From NCBI RefSeq assembly GCF_023015905.1, contig NZ_JALKBD010000038.1, positions 1 through 35,776 of the forward strand: a stretch of DNA of 35,776 nt, written 5' to 3'. This DNA comes from Arenibacter sp. F20364. Lineage in GTDB: Bacteria; Bacteroidota; Bacteroidia; Flavobacteriales; Flavobacteriaceae. Positions 23,789 to 33,249 of the stretch are shown here, one piece after another (the stretch's first letter is position 1; every line of letters begins with the position of its first letter). Both the position numbers and the translations under genes were made by a program. The notes under the pieces are model-generated. The model worked only from the letters and a program-made list of their open reading frames with translations. It was not told the origin of the DNA and ran no database searches.

Positions 23789-25678
23789 TTATTGATTTGG
23801 GTTCCTAACCAATTTAGGGTTGTTATTGATTAAATCCTGTCCTATTTCGGAATAATAGTTCCCAAACTGAAAACGGTCAGCGCCTGTAATTCTGGAAAGT
23901 CTTAAAATCTTGTACAGATATTTACCATCATTAGGGTCTCCAGGGTTGTAATATTTATAAGGCCAGATACTGTATGGCTGGGTTTCCCTTTTCGTAGCTA
24001 CACCTATATTTTGGGTAACTTCAGTTGGGTTGATAGGATTTCCGTCTAAGACGATATGTGCCAACCTCCATCTTTTTAAATCAAAGAAATGTAGACCTTC
24101 AAATGCCAATTCTACGTAACGCTCATGAGCAATTTTGTCAAAATTAACATCGGCCCCCGTCAATGGTGTAGTAATCCCGGCTCTTGAACGAACTTGATTT
24201 AAGTAACCAGCCGCAACATCTGGTTGTCCCAATTCAAAAGCGGCCTCAGCAGCATTCAATAGAACCTCCCCAAACCTATAACGTATAAACCAAACATCAC
24301 TTTGGGTTCCTCGTCGACCAGACCCGGTATTTGGATCTTGGTATTTACGAATATAGAATCCTGACTGGGCAGTAAATTCCAGGCCATCTATTGGACCGTC
24401 AAAGCCAACTACCTGAACCTGTTCCGAACCTCCGGGCAATGTTTTTTCCTGTCCTCTTGAATCTCCACTAACTATTGAACCGTCGGCCAGTACAATACCT
24501 GCCCATATATCTACGGGTTTGGATTTAAAGGTGGTGCCCGGCAAAATTACCGTTCCGGCCAAACGTGCATCCCTGCCTTGAAATATATCACCAATATTAT
24601 CATAGTAAACTGGATCACCTCCTACCTCATTTGCCAAAGGGGCGTAAGTGCCATCCAATAATTCAAAGGATTGAACGAATTGTAAACTAGGGTTTATCCT
24701 CCCTCCTTCTTCTTCCTCAGCTCCAAAACGAGGTTGGTTCCAACCTGTGAAGTAGTGTGTCTTTCCTCCTCCAACTTTGTAATCCTCAACAAAAATAGCT
24801 TCAGGATTGTTTGCCTTATCATAAAACAAGGCCTCGAAATTCTCGGAAAGGTTTGGTTTGGAATTATATAAGGCATAGGCGCCGGCACTTCCGCTGATAA
24901 TGGCTTGAGCTGCTGTAAGGGCCTTGGTATAATAGCCTTCTGCCATTGAAGCTGGAATTCCAACTTCGTTTCCGGGAAGGGCCACTTGAGGGGTTGTTGC
25001 TCCATATTTGGCAATGGAACCCGCATAAAGGGCAGCTCTGGTTTCCATGGCCAGTGCTGCACCTTTCGTGGCTCTCGACTTGGAATCGGCATCGGTAGGC
25101 AATATATCCTTTATAGCTTCAGCCTCGCTTATTACGAAATCATAAATAGCGGCTTCTGTTTCCCTAGGATGTTGTAGGTAAGAGGCATCACCACTAAAAT
25201 CATAGGTTTCGGATTCCAATATTAAAGGAACCCCCCCCATACGTTTTACCATTTCGAAGTAATAAGAGGCACGTAAAAATCGTGCTTCAGCCAAAAACCG
25301 TGTTTTTTGGGAAGCTTCCAATTGGGTAGCCTCTTCACATCTTTCCAAGAATAGATTTATTTCACGTATGTATCCGTAATTCCAAATACCCCAGCTGCCA
25401 AATCCCCATCCATCATTTTGAAATGCAGGATAGCGACCTGCCTCTGACCAATATGCGATGTTGAAATCAGCGACGGAAGCCCAATCATCCAGCCTGCCAA
25501 AATCCTCATATCTGTTGTACAGATCTCCCAAAACAGAGAGAACTGCGCTTGGATCTGTAAAAATTTGTTCCTGTGTTAATATCGAAGATGGCGGCCGATC
25601 CAAAAATTCCTCATCGTTCTTAGAACAGCCCATGGCCAGAATTAAGGCTAATAGTATTGTATATATGTATTTTTTCAT
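23789..25678 (-). CDS. susD: SusD-like (RagB/SusD) glycan-binding lipoprotein
   Basis: A 629-residue outer-membrane lipoprotein (C18 in MGC-S) of the RagB/SusD family, the lid that covers the SusC transporter and captures glycan. Typical features are the FLDRPPSSILTQEQIF start, alpha-helical TPR-like repeats (about 100-230), an insert in the middle and the late YVELAFEGLHFFDLKRWR. The length is at the upper end for the family, with extra sequence near residues 290-450. It lies 20 bp after susC. SusD sequence alone does not identify the glycan. The symbol marks the family, not orthology to the starch system. Confidence 0.95.
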   Translation of the reverse strand: MKKYIYTILLALILAMGCSKNDEEFLDRPPSSILTQEQIFTDPSAVLSVLGDLYNRYEDFGRLDDWASVADFNIAYWSEAGRYPAFQNDGWGFGSWGIWNYGYIREINLFLERCEEATQLEASQKTRFLAEARFLRASYYFEMVKRMGGVPLILESETYDFSGDASYLQHPRETEAAIYDFVISEAEAIKDILPTDADSKSRATKGAALAMETRAALYAGSIAKYGATTPQVALPGNEVGIPASMAEGYYTKALTAAQAIISGSAGAYALYNSKPNLSENFEALFYDKANNPEAIFVEDYKVGGGKTHYFTGWNQPRFGAEEEEGGRINPSLQFVQSFELLDGTYAPLANEVGGDPVYYDNIGDIFQGRDARLAGTVILPGTTFKSKPVDIWAGIVLADGSIVSGDSRGQEKTLPGGSEQVQVVGFDGPIDGLEFTAQSGFYIRKYQDPNTGSGRRGTQSDVWFIRYRFGEVLLNAAEAAFELGQPDVAAGYLNQVRSRAGITTPLTGADVNFDKIAHERYVELAFEGLHFFDLKRWRLAHIVLDGNPINPTEVTQNIGVATKRETQPYSIWPYKYYNPGDPNDGKYLYKILRLSRITGADRFQFGNYYSEIGQDLINNNPKLVRNPNQ

Positions 25679-25698
25679 TGCGTATAAATTTTTACTAT

Positions 25699-28600
25699 TT
25701 ATATAGATAGGTTTACCCCAACGTTTACGAATTTGTTCTGTGGGTACTGCAATCCATTAGTATCATTGACCTCTGGGTCGATACCAAATTTGGATAGGTT
25801 ATCAAAGGAAAATAGGTTATAACCATTAATATAGAACCTCGCCTTTTGTAGGCCAATTTTTTCTAGAATCGGTTTTGGTAATGAATACCCCAGCTCTATT
25901 GTTCTTGCCCTTAAATAAGTGACATTATGCATCCAGAAGCTAGATGCCTGACCTCCTCTATAATTACTGTGATAAGACGCATTATATCGTAGTGCTGGAT
26001 ATTTACCAGGATTCCAAGCACTGTTAGGATCTGAAGGATCTTGTCTGCTCCAGCTGTCCAAAAATATGGTGTTCAATGCCCCTTGGTTCTGGAAGGCCCA
26101 TCTGGTTTCCCATTCCTGTGACCATGAATACCCGGAACCTCCGGAAAAATCAGAAGTAAAATCAAATCCTTTGTAGGCCATACGGATACTAAGTCCAAAA
26201 TTCACAGAAGGCTGCTTCCCGAAATTGTAACCAATAGGTTTCTCGTCATATCCGTTTATTCTTCCGTCGCCATTTAAATCTTCATATATCAAATCTCCTG
26301 GCAATAAGGTTCTGTTACCCTGACCATCAATGTCTACAGGGTAATTGTTGATCTCTTCTTGAGATTGAAATTGGCCAATGGTGTTAAACCCCCATCGAAT
26401 ATCATTAAACCGACCTTCATTGGAAGCCCTATATTCCTGCCAGGAATTTTCAAATCTAGGTTTGTAGGATTCTATAAACTTACCTCGGGAATAAGAAGCG
26501 TTACCTGAGACAGTCAAATTAAAGTCCCCGAAACTATCACTATAGCTTAAGGCTCCTTCAAAACCAGACTGTGCATCACTATTTACGTTTTCATCCGGCA
26601 GACCATACCCTAATTCACTAGGAATTAAAATGTCATATTTCCTCCCCCTTAATCCTGTTCGTAATCTGTAGAAGTAATCATATGATCCGTTAATCTTTCC
26701 ATCAAAAAGGGTAAAATCCATCCCTATGTCGGTAATCTTACTTTTAAACCAAGAAATGTTGTCCACAATCTGGCCTTTATCCCGTGCGCCTACGATAGGT
26801 TGGCCATCCAAAATTACGGTTCCCGTATTATAATTATAACCAGGTAAATAGTCATAGGCGCCGATACCAATATCGTCATCACCTAAAACACCATAGGAAC
26901 CTCTTAATTTAAATTCCGAAACCCATGCATCTTCCCCTGCAATATTCTTATACCAGTCTTCCTCTGTAATCCTCCAACCGACGGAACCTGAAGGGAAAAA
27001 GCCTTTTCGCTTACTTGGGGCAAATTTCCATGAGGCATCCTGTCTTCCAGAAAGCTCCAAATAATATTTGTCTTTATAGTTATAGTTGAATTTGCCAATG
27101 TACCCTATCCGTGCCTCTTCATTATCGGCATCTTGAAATGCTACTACGTTCGCAAAATAGATCAAGGGCAAGATATTCGTCTCCGGCACAGAACGTACCC
27201 ATTGGTTTTGGTCACGTTGCTCTTGGCGTTCTACTAAAAATAGACCTTCAACATTATGATCATTCCCAAATGATTTTTTGTAGGTGGCTTGACCTTGGTA
27301 AACATTTTTAAGAATTTTTCGGTTTCTTCGTTCCCTCCATGGGTTGGAGCTACCACCTGTAGCATTATAGGCGTCGTTGGCCGCATCATAGGTATATGCA
27401 TCATAAGTATATTCATGTCCATTTAAAACCTGATCGGCGATATAATAGGAATACATTCCTTTAACGGTAAGACCCTCTGCGAACCCACCAAATTTATATT
27501 CCCCACTAAAGTTCGTTTGTAACACTCTCCATATATTGGTCGAATAACCTCCAATTTTCTTGTTGTGCAATGCCCAGTTGGTCTCATTGTGACCAATATC
27601 GTTAAGATATTCAGGGTTGTCATTGGCATAGGGACGTTCGAAGGGGCGATTTCGTAAAATGGCAAATCGTGGAAGCCAATAATCATCGGCACCAGGAATC
27701 CCAGGGTTGTCTGTAGTTTCTATTCTACCGTTAATCTGTACCCCAACCTTTAATCGATCAGTAATATTGGCATCCAAATTACTTTGAATGTTATTACGCT
27801 CAAAATTAAATTCAGGACCCAAAACGGCTTCCTGCTTTAATTGGGTTCCAGAAATGTAGTAGTTGATTTTATCCGATCCTCCAGAAGTACTTACATTTAA
27901 GCTATACAGAGGGGCATCTTTCTTTATTATGAAGTTTTTCCAATCAAATGATTTATAACCCGCTTCTGTGCCCAAACGATATTTCTCCAATTCTTCATTC
28001 GTGATTTGCGTTTCCCCAAATTCGTTCAGATCGGCCTCAGCCTTTTTGGACATATACACATAGGAATCATTTACGGTCTCAGGAAATCTTGACCAGTTTT
28101 GCCCTCCGTAATAGGAATTAACGTTAACCACGTTTTTGGTATTCTTTTTACCACGTTTGGTGGTTACAACAACAACCCCATTTGCGGCCCTGACACCATA
28201 AATTGCTGCAGACGCATCCTTAAGAACAGAAATGCTTTCGATATCCCCTGGCGAAATGTTATTAAACTGGCCGGCGTCTTGCTGTATCCCATCTATAACA
28301 TATAAAGGATTACCCATATTTCGAATTTGAATGGCAGCAGTAGCTCCGGGACGGCCATCAGGCATTTTAAAGGTTACCCCTGAAATTTTACCTGCGAGCC
28401 CTGAACTTACGGATGCTCCGGCGTGGACACTTTCCAAGTCCTCACTTGTTACCGTGGATATAGCGGCCGTAATGGATTTTTTCTCTTGAGAAGAATATCC
28501 CGTTACCACTACTTCATCCAAGGCAGCCACGTCATCTGACATTTGCAGATCAATTGTAGTTTGGCCGTTTACCGGCAACTCCGTAGTCTTGAAACCAATG

Positions 28601-28842
28601 TAACTAAAGACGAGTACCGCATTTGTTGGAGCTTCAATAGTGTAGTTTCCATCAAAATCAGTGGAAACACCATTATTTGTTCCCTTTACAATTACAGATA
28701 CGCCTGGCAAAGGCATGGTGTCCGTTTCCGAACTAACATTTCCTGAAATCTTCAATTTATCCTGCGAATAGGATTGGGAAACCACTAAGAAGATACCCAG
28801 CAAACAGAACTGTTGAAATAATTTTTTTAAGATTGTCTTCAT
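25699..28842 (-). CDS. susC: SusC-like TonB-dependent outer-membrane transporter
   Basis: A 1047-residue TonB-dependent transporter that imports oligosaccharides through the outer membrane with SusD. After a signal peptide (about 1-26) come a carboxypeptidase-regulatory-like domain (about 30-105; GVSVIVKGTNNGVSTDFDG), a TonB-box/plug entry (LDEVVVTGY at 108-116), a plug (about 117-235; DPLYV-type NPLYVIDGIQQDA) and a 22-strand barrel ending in the usual aromatic-flanked strand (FVNVGVNLSI). It is the first gene of the minus-strand operon and lies back to back with the regulator gene, 417 bp apart. The symbol marks the family. Confidence 0.96.
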   Translation of the reverse strand: MKTILKKLFQQFCLLGIFLVVSQSYSQDKLKISGNVSSETDTMPLPGVSVIVKGTNNGVSTDFDGNYTIEAPTNAVLVFSYIGFKTTELPVNGQTTIDLQMSDDVAALDEVVVTGYSSQEKKSITAAISTVTSEDLESVHAGASVSSGLAGKISGVTFKMPDGRPGATAAIQIRNMGNPLYVIDGIQQDAGQFNNISPGDIESISVLKDASAAIYGVRAANGVVVVTTKRGKKNTKNVVNVNSYYGGQNWSRFPETVNDSYVYMSKKAEADLNEFGETQITNEELEKYRLGTEAGYKSFDWKNFIIKKDAPLYSLNVSTSGGSDKINYYISGTQLKQEAVLGPEFNFERNNIQSNLDANITDRLKVGVQINGRIETTDNPGIPGADDYWLPRFAILRNRPFERPYANDNPEYLNDIGHNETNWALHNKKIGGYSTNIWRVLQTNFSGEYKFGGFAEGLTVKGMYSYYIADQVLNGHEYTYDAYTYDAANDAYNATGGSSNPWRERRNRKILKNVYQGQATYKKSFGNDHNVEGLFLVERQEQRDQNQWVRSVPETNILPLIYFANVVAFQDADNEEARIGYIGKFNYNYKDKYYLELSGRQDASWKFAPSKRKGFFPSGSVGWRITEEDWYKNIAGEDAWVSEFKLRGSYGVLGDDDIGIGAYDYLPGYNYNTGTVILDGQPIVGARDKGQIVDNISWFKSKITDIGMDFTLFDGKINGSYDYFYRLRTGLRGRKYDILIPSELGYGLPDENVNSDAQSGFEGALSYSDSFGDFNLTVSGNASYSRGKFIESYKPRFENSWQEYRASNEGRFNDIRWGFNTIGQFQSQEEINNYPVDIDGQGNRTLLPGDLIYEDLNGDGRINGYDEKPIGYNFGKQPSVNFGLSIRMAYKGFDFTSDFSGGSGYSWSQEWETRWAFQNQGALNTIFLDSWSRQDPSDPNSAWNPGKYPALRYNASYHSNYRGGQASSFWMHNVTYLRARTIELGYSLPKPILEKIGLQKARFYINGYNLFSFDNLSKFGIDPEVNDTNGLQYPQNKFVNVGVNLSI

Positions 28843-29259
28843 GTTGTTTTCATTTTTAATGTAATTAAGTTTTAGTTAGTTGTTAAAATGTTATTTATTC
28901 ACTGCATGGATCAAAATTCAACAGTTCACATTTATAGATATAAGCTTAGTGTGCATCATCAACCTAAAAGCCATATCGGTATGGGTTAAATATTTGGTTA
29001 ATTTTTTACCGATATAATAATTTTATGACTTTACTGTTGACAATAACATTTACTTCATCTTTGTAAACTGTCAATTTAGCAGCTGAAGCAAATAGAAGAA
29101 AATTAAGAAGGTTTTAACTTTAATTTTGTTTCAATAGTTCTCCGAATTGATTCATAATCCGGCCTTTGTCTTGGCGATTGGTCTTATTGAACTAAATTGT
29201 AGAATAGTGAAACATTATGTAGAACAAAAAGTTTTATATTTTCCAAAAATTGTTGAACG
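28843..29259. promoter_or_regulatory. Divergent control region susC / hybrid two-component regulator, with inverted repeat
   Basis: This 417-bp AT-rich gap must hold the promoters of both the SusC operon and the regulator. A perfect 9-bp inverted repeat, ATATCGGTA (28973-28981) and TACCGATAT (29007-29015), is separated by 25 bp, so its centres are 34 bp apart, close to three helical turns. It is a candidate operator, for instance for the AraC-type domain of the regulator. A TAATTTTG at 29121-29128 matches the Bacteroidota -7 consensus TAnnTTTG toward the regulator, and GAATTTTG on the minus strand (28919-28912) is a near match toward susC; neither has a clear -33 box. Confidence 0.5.
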
Positions 29260-32200
29260 GTGAAAAAGAATGTTGTTTTATTACTAATTACTTACTTGGT
29301 TTCCAATTTCATATGGTCTCAGGAATTTTACTTTGAACATTATAAGGTAGAAGATGGTCTGTCCCATAATACTGTTCTAAGCTCATTACAGGACAAGAAT
29401 GGATTCATGTGGTTTGGAACAAAAAATGGACTGAATAGATTTGATGGGTATACCTTTAAATTGTTTCAAAATAATTCAGAGGATGCAAAAAGTTTACACG
29501 GGACATATATAGAATGTCTTCATGAACATGAAGACATTCTTTGGGTAGGTACGGACAATGGTCTGTATAGTTATAACGAAAAACAAGAAAATTTTGATTT
29601 GTTGGAAGGCACCAATACTAAACATATTTTGGGCCTTATGAATGACGCTGATGGGAATCTATGGTATATTGCGAACAGTGCAATGAACAAGTACGATACC
29701 AAAACCAAGGAAACGGTTACCTTTCCAACTGACCTATTTTTTAATGCTACAGCAATCCTAAAAACAAACGATAATGAAATTATAGCTGCATCCAGTAACG
29801 AGCTTTATATATATGATAAGGTATCCAAAATCTTTAAAGGCTATAATCTAAATGTTCAGGGCGATCCTAAATTACCATTCCGAATTAACCGCTTATTTAA
29901 TTTAAACGACCATATAATCTTGTTGGGTACCCAAAATCATGGCGTACTTGCATATGATATTCTGGAGGGCAAAATTTTGGAAATGCTTGAGGAATTGAAG
30001 GGACCTATTTATGTAAGGGATTTTGCCATGAGAGGGAACGAAGAGCTTTGGGTTGCCTCGGAATCAGGCATTCATTTATATAATTTTAAAGAAAAAGCCT
30101 ATACAAACTTGGTGAAAAACTATAACAATCCTTATGCTTTGGCGGATAACGCAGTTTATGCGCTAACAGTGGACGACGAAGGCAGTGTTTGGGCAGGCAC
30201 TTATTTTGGCGGGGTAAATTACCATCCTAACCAGTACAATTACTTTAAGAAGTATTTTCCGTCTTCATCTGAAAATTCTATTAGCGGGAATGCCGTACGG
30301 GAAATTCGTCCTGACAATCAAGGGAATTTATGGATAGGAACAGAGGATGCAGGATTAAATAAGTTCAATATAGCAACTGGGAAGTTCACAAATTATACCT
30401 CCAAGGATAAGGGAGGCATTTTGTCACATTACAATATTCACGGCATACTGCCCATGGATGACAAGGTATGGATAGGCACTTTTGATCATGGATTGGATGT
30501 ACTGGACGTTGGGCAGAACAAAATTGTAGCACATTACAATATGGGAGGTAGGAGTACACTCAGTAATAATTTTATTTTTTCACTTCATAAAACAAGGTCA
30601 AATGATATCATTGTCATATCCACTTCCGCCATACAATCCTATAACCCTCAAACCGATAATTTTGATTTGGTCGGGACTTTTCCCCAGCATATACATTATA
30701 CCTGCTTTTTTGAGGATAACAATGGGGGATATTGGGCCGGAAGTTATTCTGAAGGATTATTTTATTACAATACAAAAACTGGAGAAAACAGTAATTTTAA
30801 ATATGACAGCCATAATGCTGAGGCTATAAGCAACAACCACATAAATGGTATATTTCAAGACAATAACGATACCATTTGGGTTACAACTGAAAATGGACTA
30901 AATCGATACGACCCGATTAAAAAATCCTTTAAGAAATATGGGACCAAAGATGGATTCCCAAGTAATGCTTTCTATTCCCTGTTAGAGGGAAATGATAATG
31001 AACTTTGGGTAACTACCTCCAATGGACTAGTAGAATATGAAGTTTTAACCGGTCATAAAAAAATCTATACCAAGGAAAGTGGTTTGCTCAGCGATCAGTT
31101 TAATTATAACTCAGGCTACAAAAGCCTTGACGGAACTATGTATTTTGGCAGCGTTAACGGAATGATAAGTTTTAATCCAAAAAACTTTGCCAACAACACT
31201 TATGTGCCACCCATTTTAATAACTGGTCTTCAAATAAATAATCAAGAGGCGGTGGTTGGAGTGGATGATTCCCCTTTACAGAAATCGGTAACTTTTCTGG
31301 ATAATATGGTACTAAACTCTAACCAGTCTTCCTTTAGTCTGGATTTTGCTGCCTTAAGTTATATAGGTCCGGAATCTACGGAGTATATGTATCAAATGAA
31401 AGGTATTAGTAATGATTGGATTCCATTAAACAAGGAACATAGGGTTCATTTTACGGAATTGGCTGCTGGTAAGTACAGCTTTAATATTAGAGCATTGACC
31501 AATAATGGTGTATGGAACGACATGTCCAATTCGCTCTCAATAGAAGTGTTGCCCATTTTTTGGAAAAGTAAACTAGCCTATTTCCTATACATGCTTTTAT
31601 TAGCATTATTGGCGTTTTTTATAATAAGATTCTATCATTTGCGAACGGTTTCAAAAAACAACCAGAAGATAAAGGAACTCAGTAATAAAAAGGAGAAAGA
31701 AGTTTACCAGGCAAAAATTGAATTTTTTACCAATATTTCCCACGAAATAAGGACACCATTAACCCTCATAAAAAGTCCTCTGGATAAATTGATAAAGAAT
31801 GGGAATCACTCCGTCGATGCCATGGGGCATCTTTCCATAATGAAAAAGAATACTACCAGACTACTCGATCTGGTCAATCAATTGTTGGATTTTAGAAAGA
31901 CCGAGATGGAGAGTATAAGTCTCACCTTTGTTGAATGTAATATTACTGAATTAATAAAAAAAACCTGTAGTCGATTTACTGAAGCTATCAATGATAAGAA
32001 TATAGATTGTAAGTTGAATCTGGGCGAAGCCGAAGTAATTGCATTTGTGGATGCCGAGGCCGTGAAGAAGATATTGAGCAATCTTTTTGGAAATGCCATA
32101 AAATACGCCCATCAAAAAGTAAATGTTAGTTTGGAAATCAATGTGGAAAGCTTTAAACTCAAAGTTCAAAATGATGGGGATATTATCCCGGAACATCTTT

Positions 32201-33213
32201 CAAAAAAAATATTTGAACCCTTTTTTAGGGTATCAGGGGTAGAAAACCAGAATGGGACCGGTATTGGTCTGGCCCTGGCACATTCATTAACCAAACTGCA
32301 CAATGGCAATTTGGAAATGGCAAACATCGATGGTTCTTTTAACACCTTTGTTTTAGAGTTACCTATTCATCAAGAAAAGGAATTTAAACTTTATTCACAA
32401 GATCAAACATTGGAGAATGTTAGATCCGAAATGGCCATGCTTGACACCGAGGAGGACTTAAAAAAACCTAATATTTTAATAGCAGAGGACAGTATTGACC
32501 TCTTGGATTTTATATCCAATGATTTAAAAGAATTATATAACGTTTACAAGGCTACAAACGGACAAGAGGCACTAAGGATCATAGAATTAAAAAATATTCA
32601 ACTTGTGGTAACCGATGTAATGATGCCAGTAATGGATGGTTATGATCTCTGTAGAAATATTAAACGCACCTTGGAATCCAGTCATATTCCGGTTATTTTC
32701 TTAACCTCTAAACAGGCACTGAATGCCAAAATTGAGGGATTGGAATCCGGTGCCGACGCCTATCTGGAAAAGCCATTTTCTATTTCCCATCTTAGGGTGC
32801 AAATTAAAAATTTGATCGAAAACCGTAAAAATATAATGTCCTATTATTCCAGTTCACCTTTGGCTCACCTTAAAAGCATTGCTCTTACCGCAACCGATGA
32901 AACCTTTATACAAAAATTGGACGAGGTAATTACCAAACATATATCAGATCCCGACCTAAGTGTTGAAACCCTAAGTGATATTATGTTTATGAGTAGATCT
33001 ACACTGTACAGAAAAATTAAGGAAATGTCCGACCTTAGCCCAAATGAATTGATCAATATTGCGCGTTTAAAAAAAGCGGCGGAATTGCTTAAAAAAGGAG
33101 AATACCGCATATATGAGGTTTCTGAAATGGTTGGATACAATTCTCAAACCAGTTTTGGTCGTAATTTTCAAAAACAGTTCAATATGACCCCCACCGAATA
33201 TATGAATTCATAA
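29260..33213 (+). CDS. Hybrid two-component system regulator (HTCS)
   Basis: A 1317-residue one-protein sensor, kinase and regulator anchored in the inner membrane. A signal peptide (about 1-20) leads to a periplasmic sensor of some fourteen beta-propeller repeats (about 25-670; FMWFGTKNGLNRFDG, LWIGTEDAGLNKF), a Y_Y_Y domain (about 681-766), one membrane helix (about 770-793), a histidine kinase with H828 in NISHEIRTP and N941 and GTGIGLAL in the ATPase domain, a receiver with D1119 in VVTDVMMPVMDG (about 1070-1185) and an AraC-type HTH (about 1215-1317). Translation starts at GTG 29260. HTCS proteins bind a specific oligosaccharide and switch on the adjacent locus, so this one should control susC. 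Confidence 0.96.
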   Translation: MKKNVVLLLITYLVSNFIWSQEFYFEHYKVEDGLSHNTVLSSLQDKNGFMWFGTKNGLNRFDGYTFKLFQNNSEDAKSLHGTYIECLHEHEDILWVGTDNGLYSYNEKQENFDLLEGTNTKHILGLMNDADGNLWYIANSAMNKYDTKTKETVTFPTDLFFNATAILKTNDNEIIAASSNELYIYDKVSKIFKGYNLNVQGDPKLPFRINRLFNLNDHIILLGTQNHGVLAYDILEGKILEMLEELKGPIYVRDFAMRGNEELWVASESGIHLYNFKEKAYTNLVKNYNNPYALADNAVYALTVDDEGSVWAGTYFGGVNYHPNQYNYFKKYFPSSSENSISGNAVREIRPDNQGNLWIGTEDAGLNKFNIATGKFTNYTSKDKGGILSHYNIHGILPMDDKVWIGTFDHGLDVLDVGQNKIVAHYNMGGRSTLSNNFIFSLHKTRSNDIIVISTSAIQSYNPQTDNFDLVGTFPQHIHYTCFFEDNNGGYWAGSYSEGLFYYNTKTGENSNFKYDSHNAEAISNNHINGIFQDNNDTIWVTTENGLNRYDPIKKSFKKYGTKDGFPSNAFYSLLEGNDNELWVTTSNGLVEYEVLTGHKKIYTKESGLLSDQFNYNSGYKSLDGTMYFGSVNGMISFNPKNFANNTYVPPILITGLQINNQEAVVGVDDSPLQKSVTFLDNMVLNSNQSSFSLDFAALSYIGPESTEYMYQMKGISNDWIPLNKEHRVHFTELAAGKYSFNIRALTNNGVWNDMSNSLSIEVLPIFWKSKLAYFLYMLLLALLAFFIIRFYHLRTVSKNNQKIKELSNKKEKEVYQAKIEFFTNISHEIRTPLTLIKSPLDKLIKNGNHSVDAMGHLSIMKKNTTRLLDLVNQLLDFRKTEMESISLTFVECNITELIKKTCSRFTEAINDKNIDCKLNLGEAEVIAFVDAEAVKKILSNLFGNAIKYAHQKVNVSLEINVESFKLKVQNDGDIIPEHLSKKIFEPFFRVSGVENQNGTGIGLALAHSLTKLHNGNLEMANIDGSFNTFVLELPIHQEKEFKLYSQDQTLENVRSEMAMLDTEEDLKKPNILIAEDSIDLLDFISNDLKELYNVYKATNGQEALRIIELKNIQLVVTDVMMPVMDGYDLCRNIKRTLESSHIPVIFLTSKQALNAKIEGLESGADAYLEKPFSISHLRVQIKNLIENRKNIMSYYSSSPLAHLKSIALTATDETFIQKLDEVITKHISDPDLSVETLSDIMFMSRSTLYRKIKEMSDLSPNELINIARLKKAAELLKKGEYRIYEVSEMVGYNSQTSFGRNFQKQFNMTPTEYMNS

Positions 33214-33249
33214 TTAACTGAAAAAGTATACTTTACCTGTCATTAGTCA

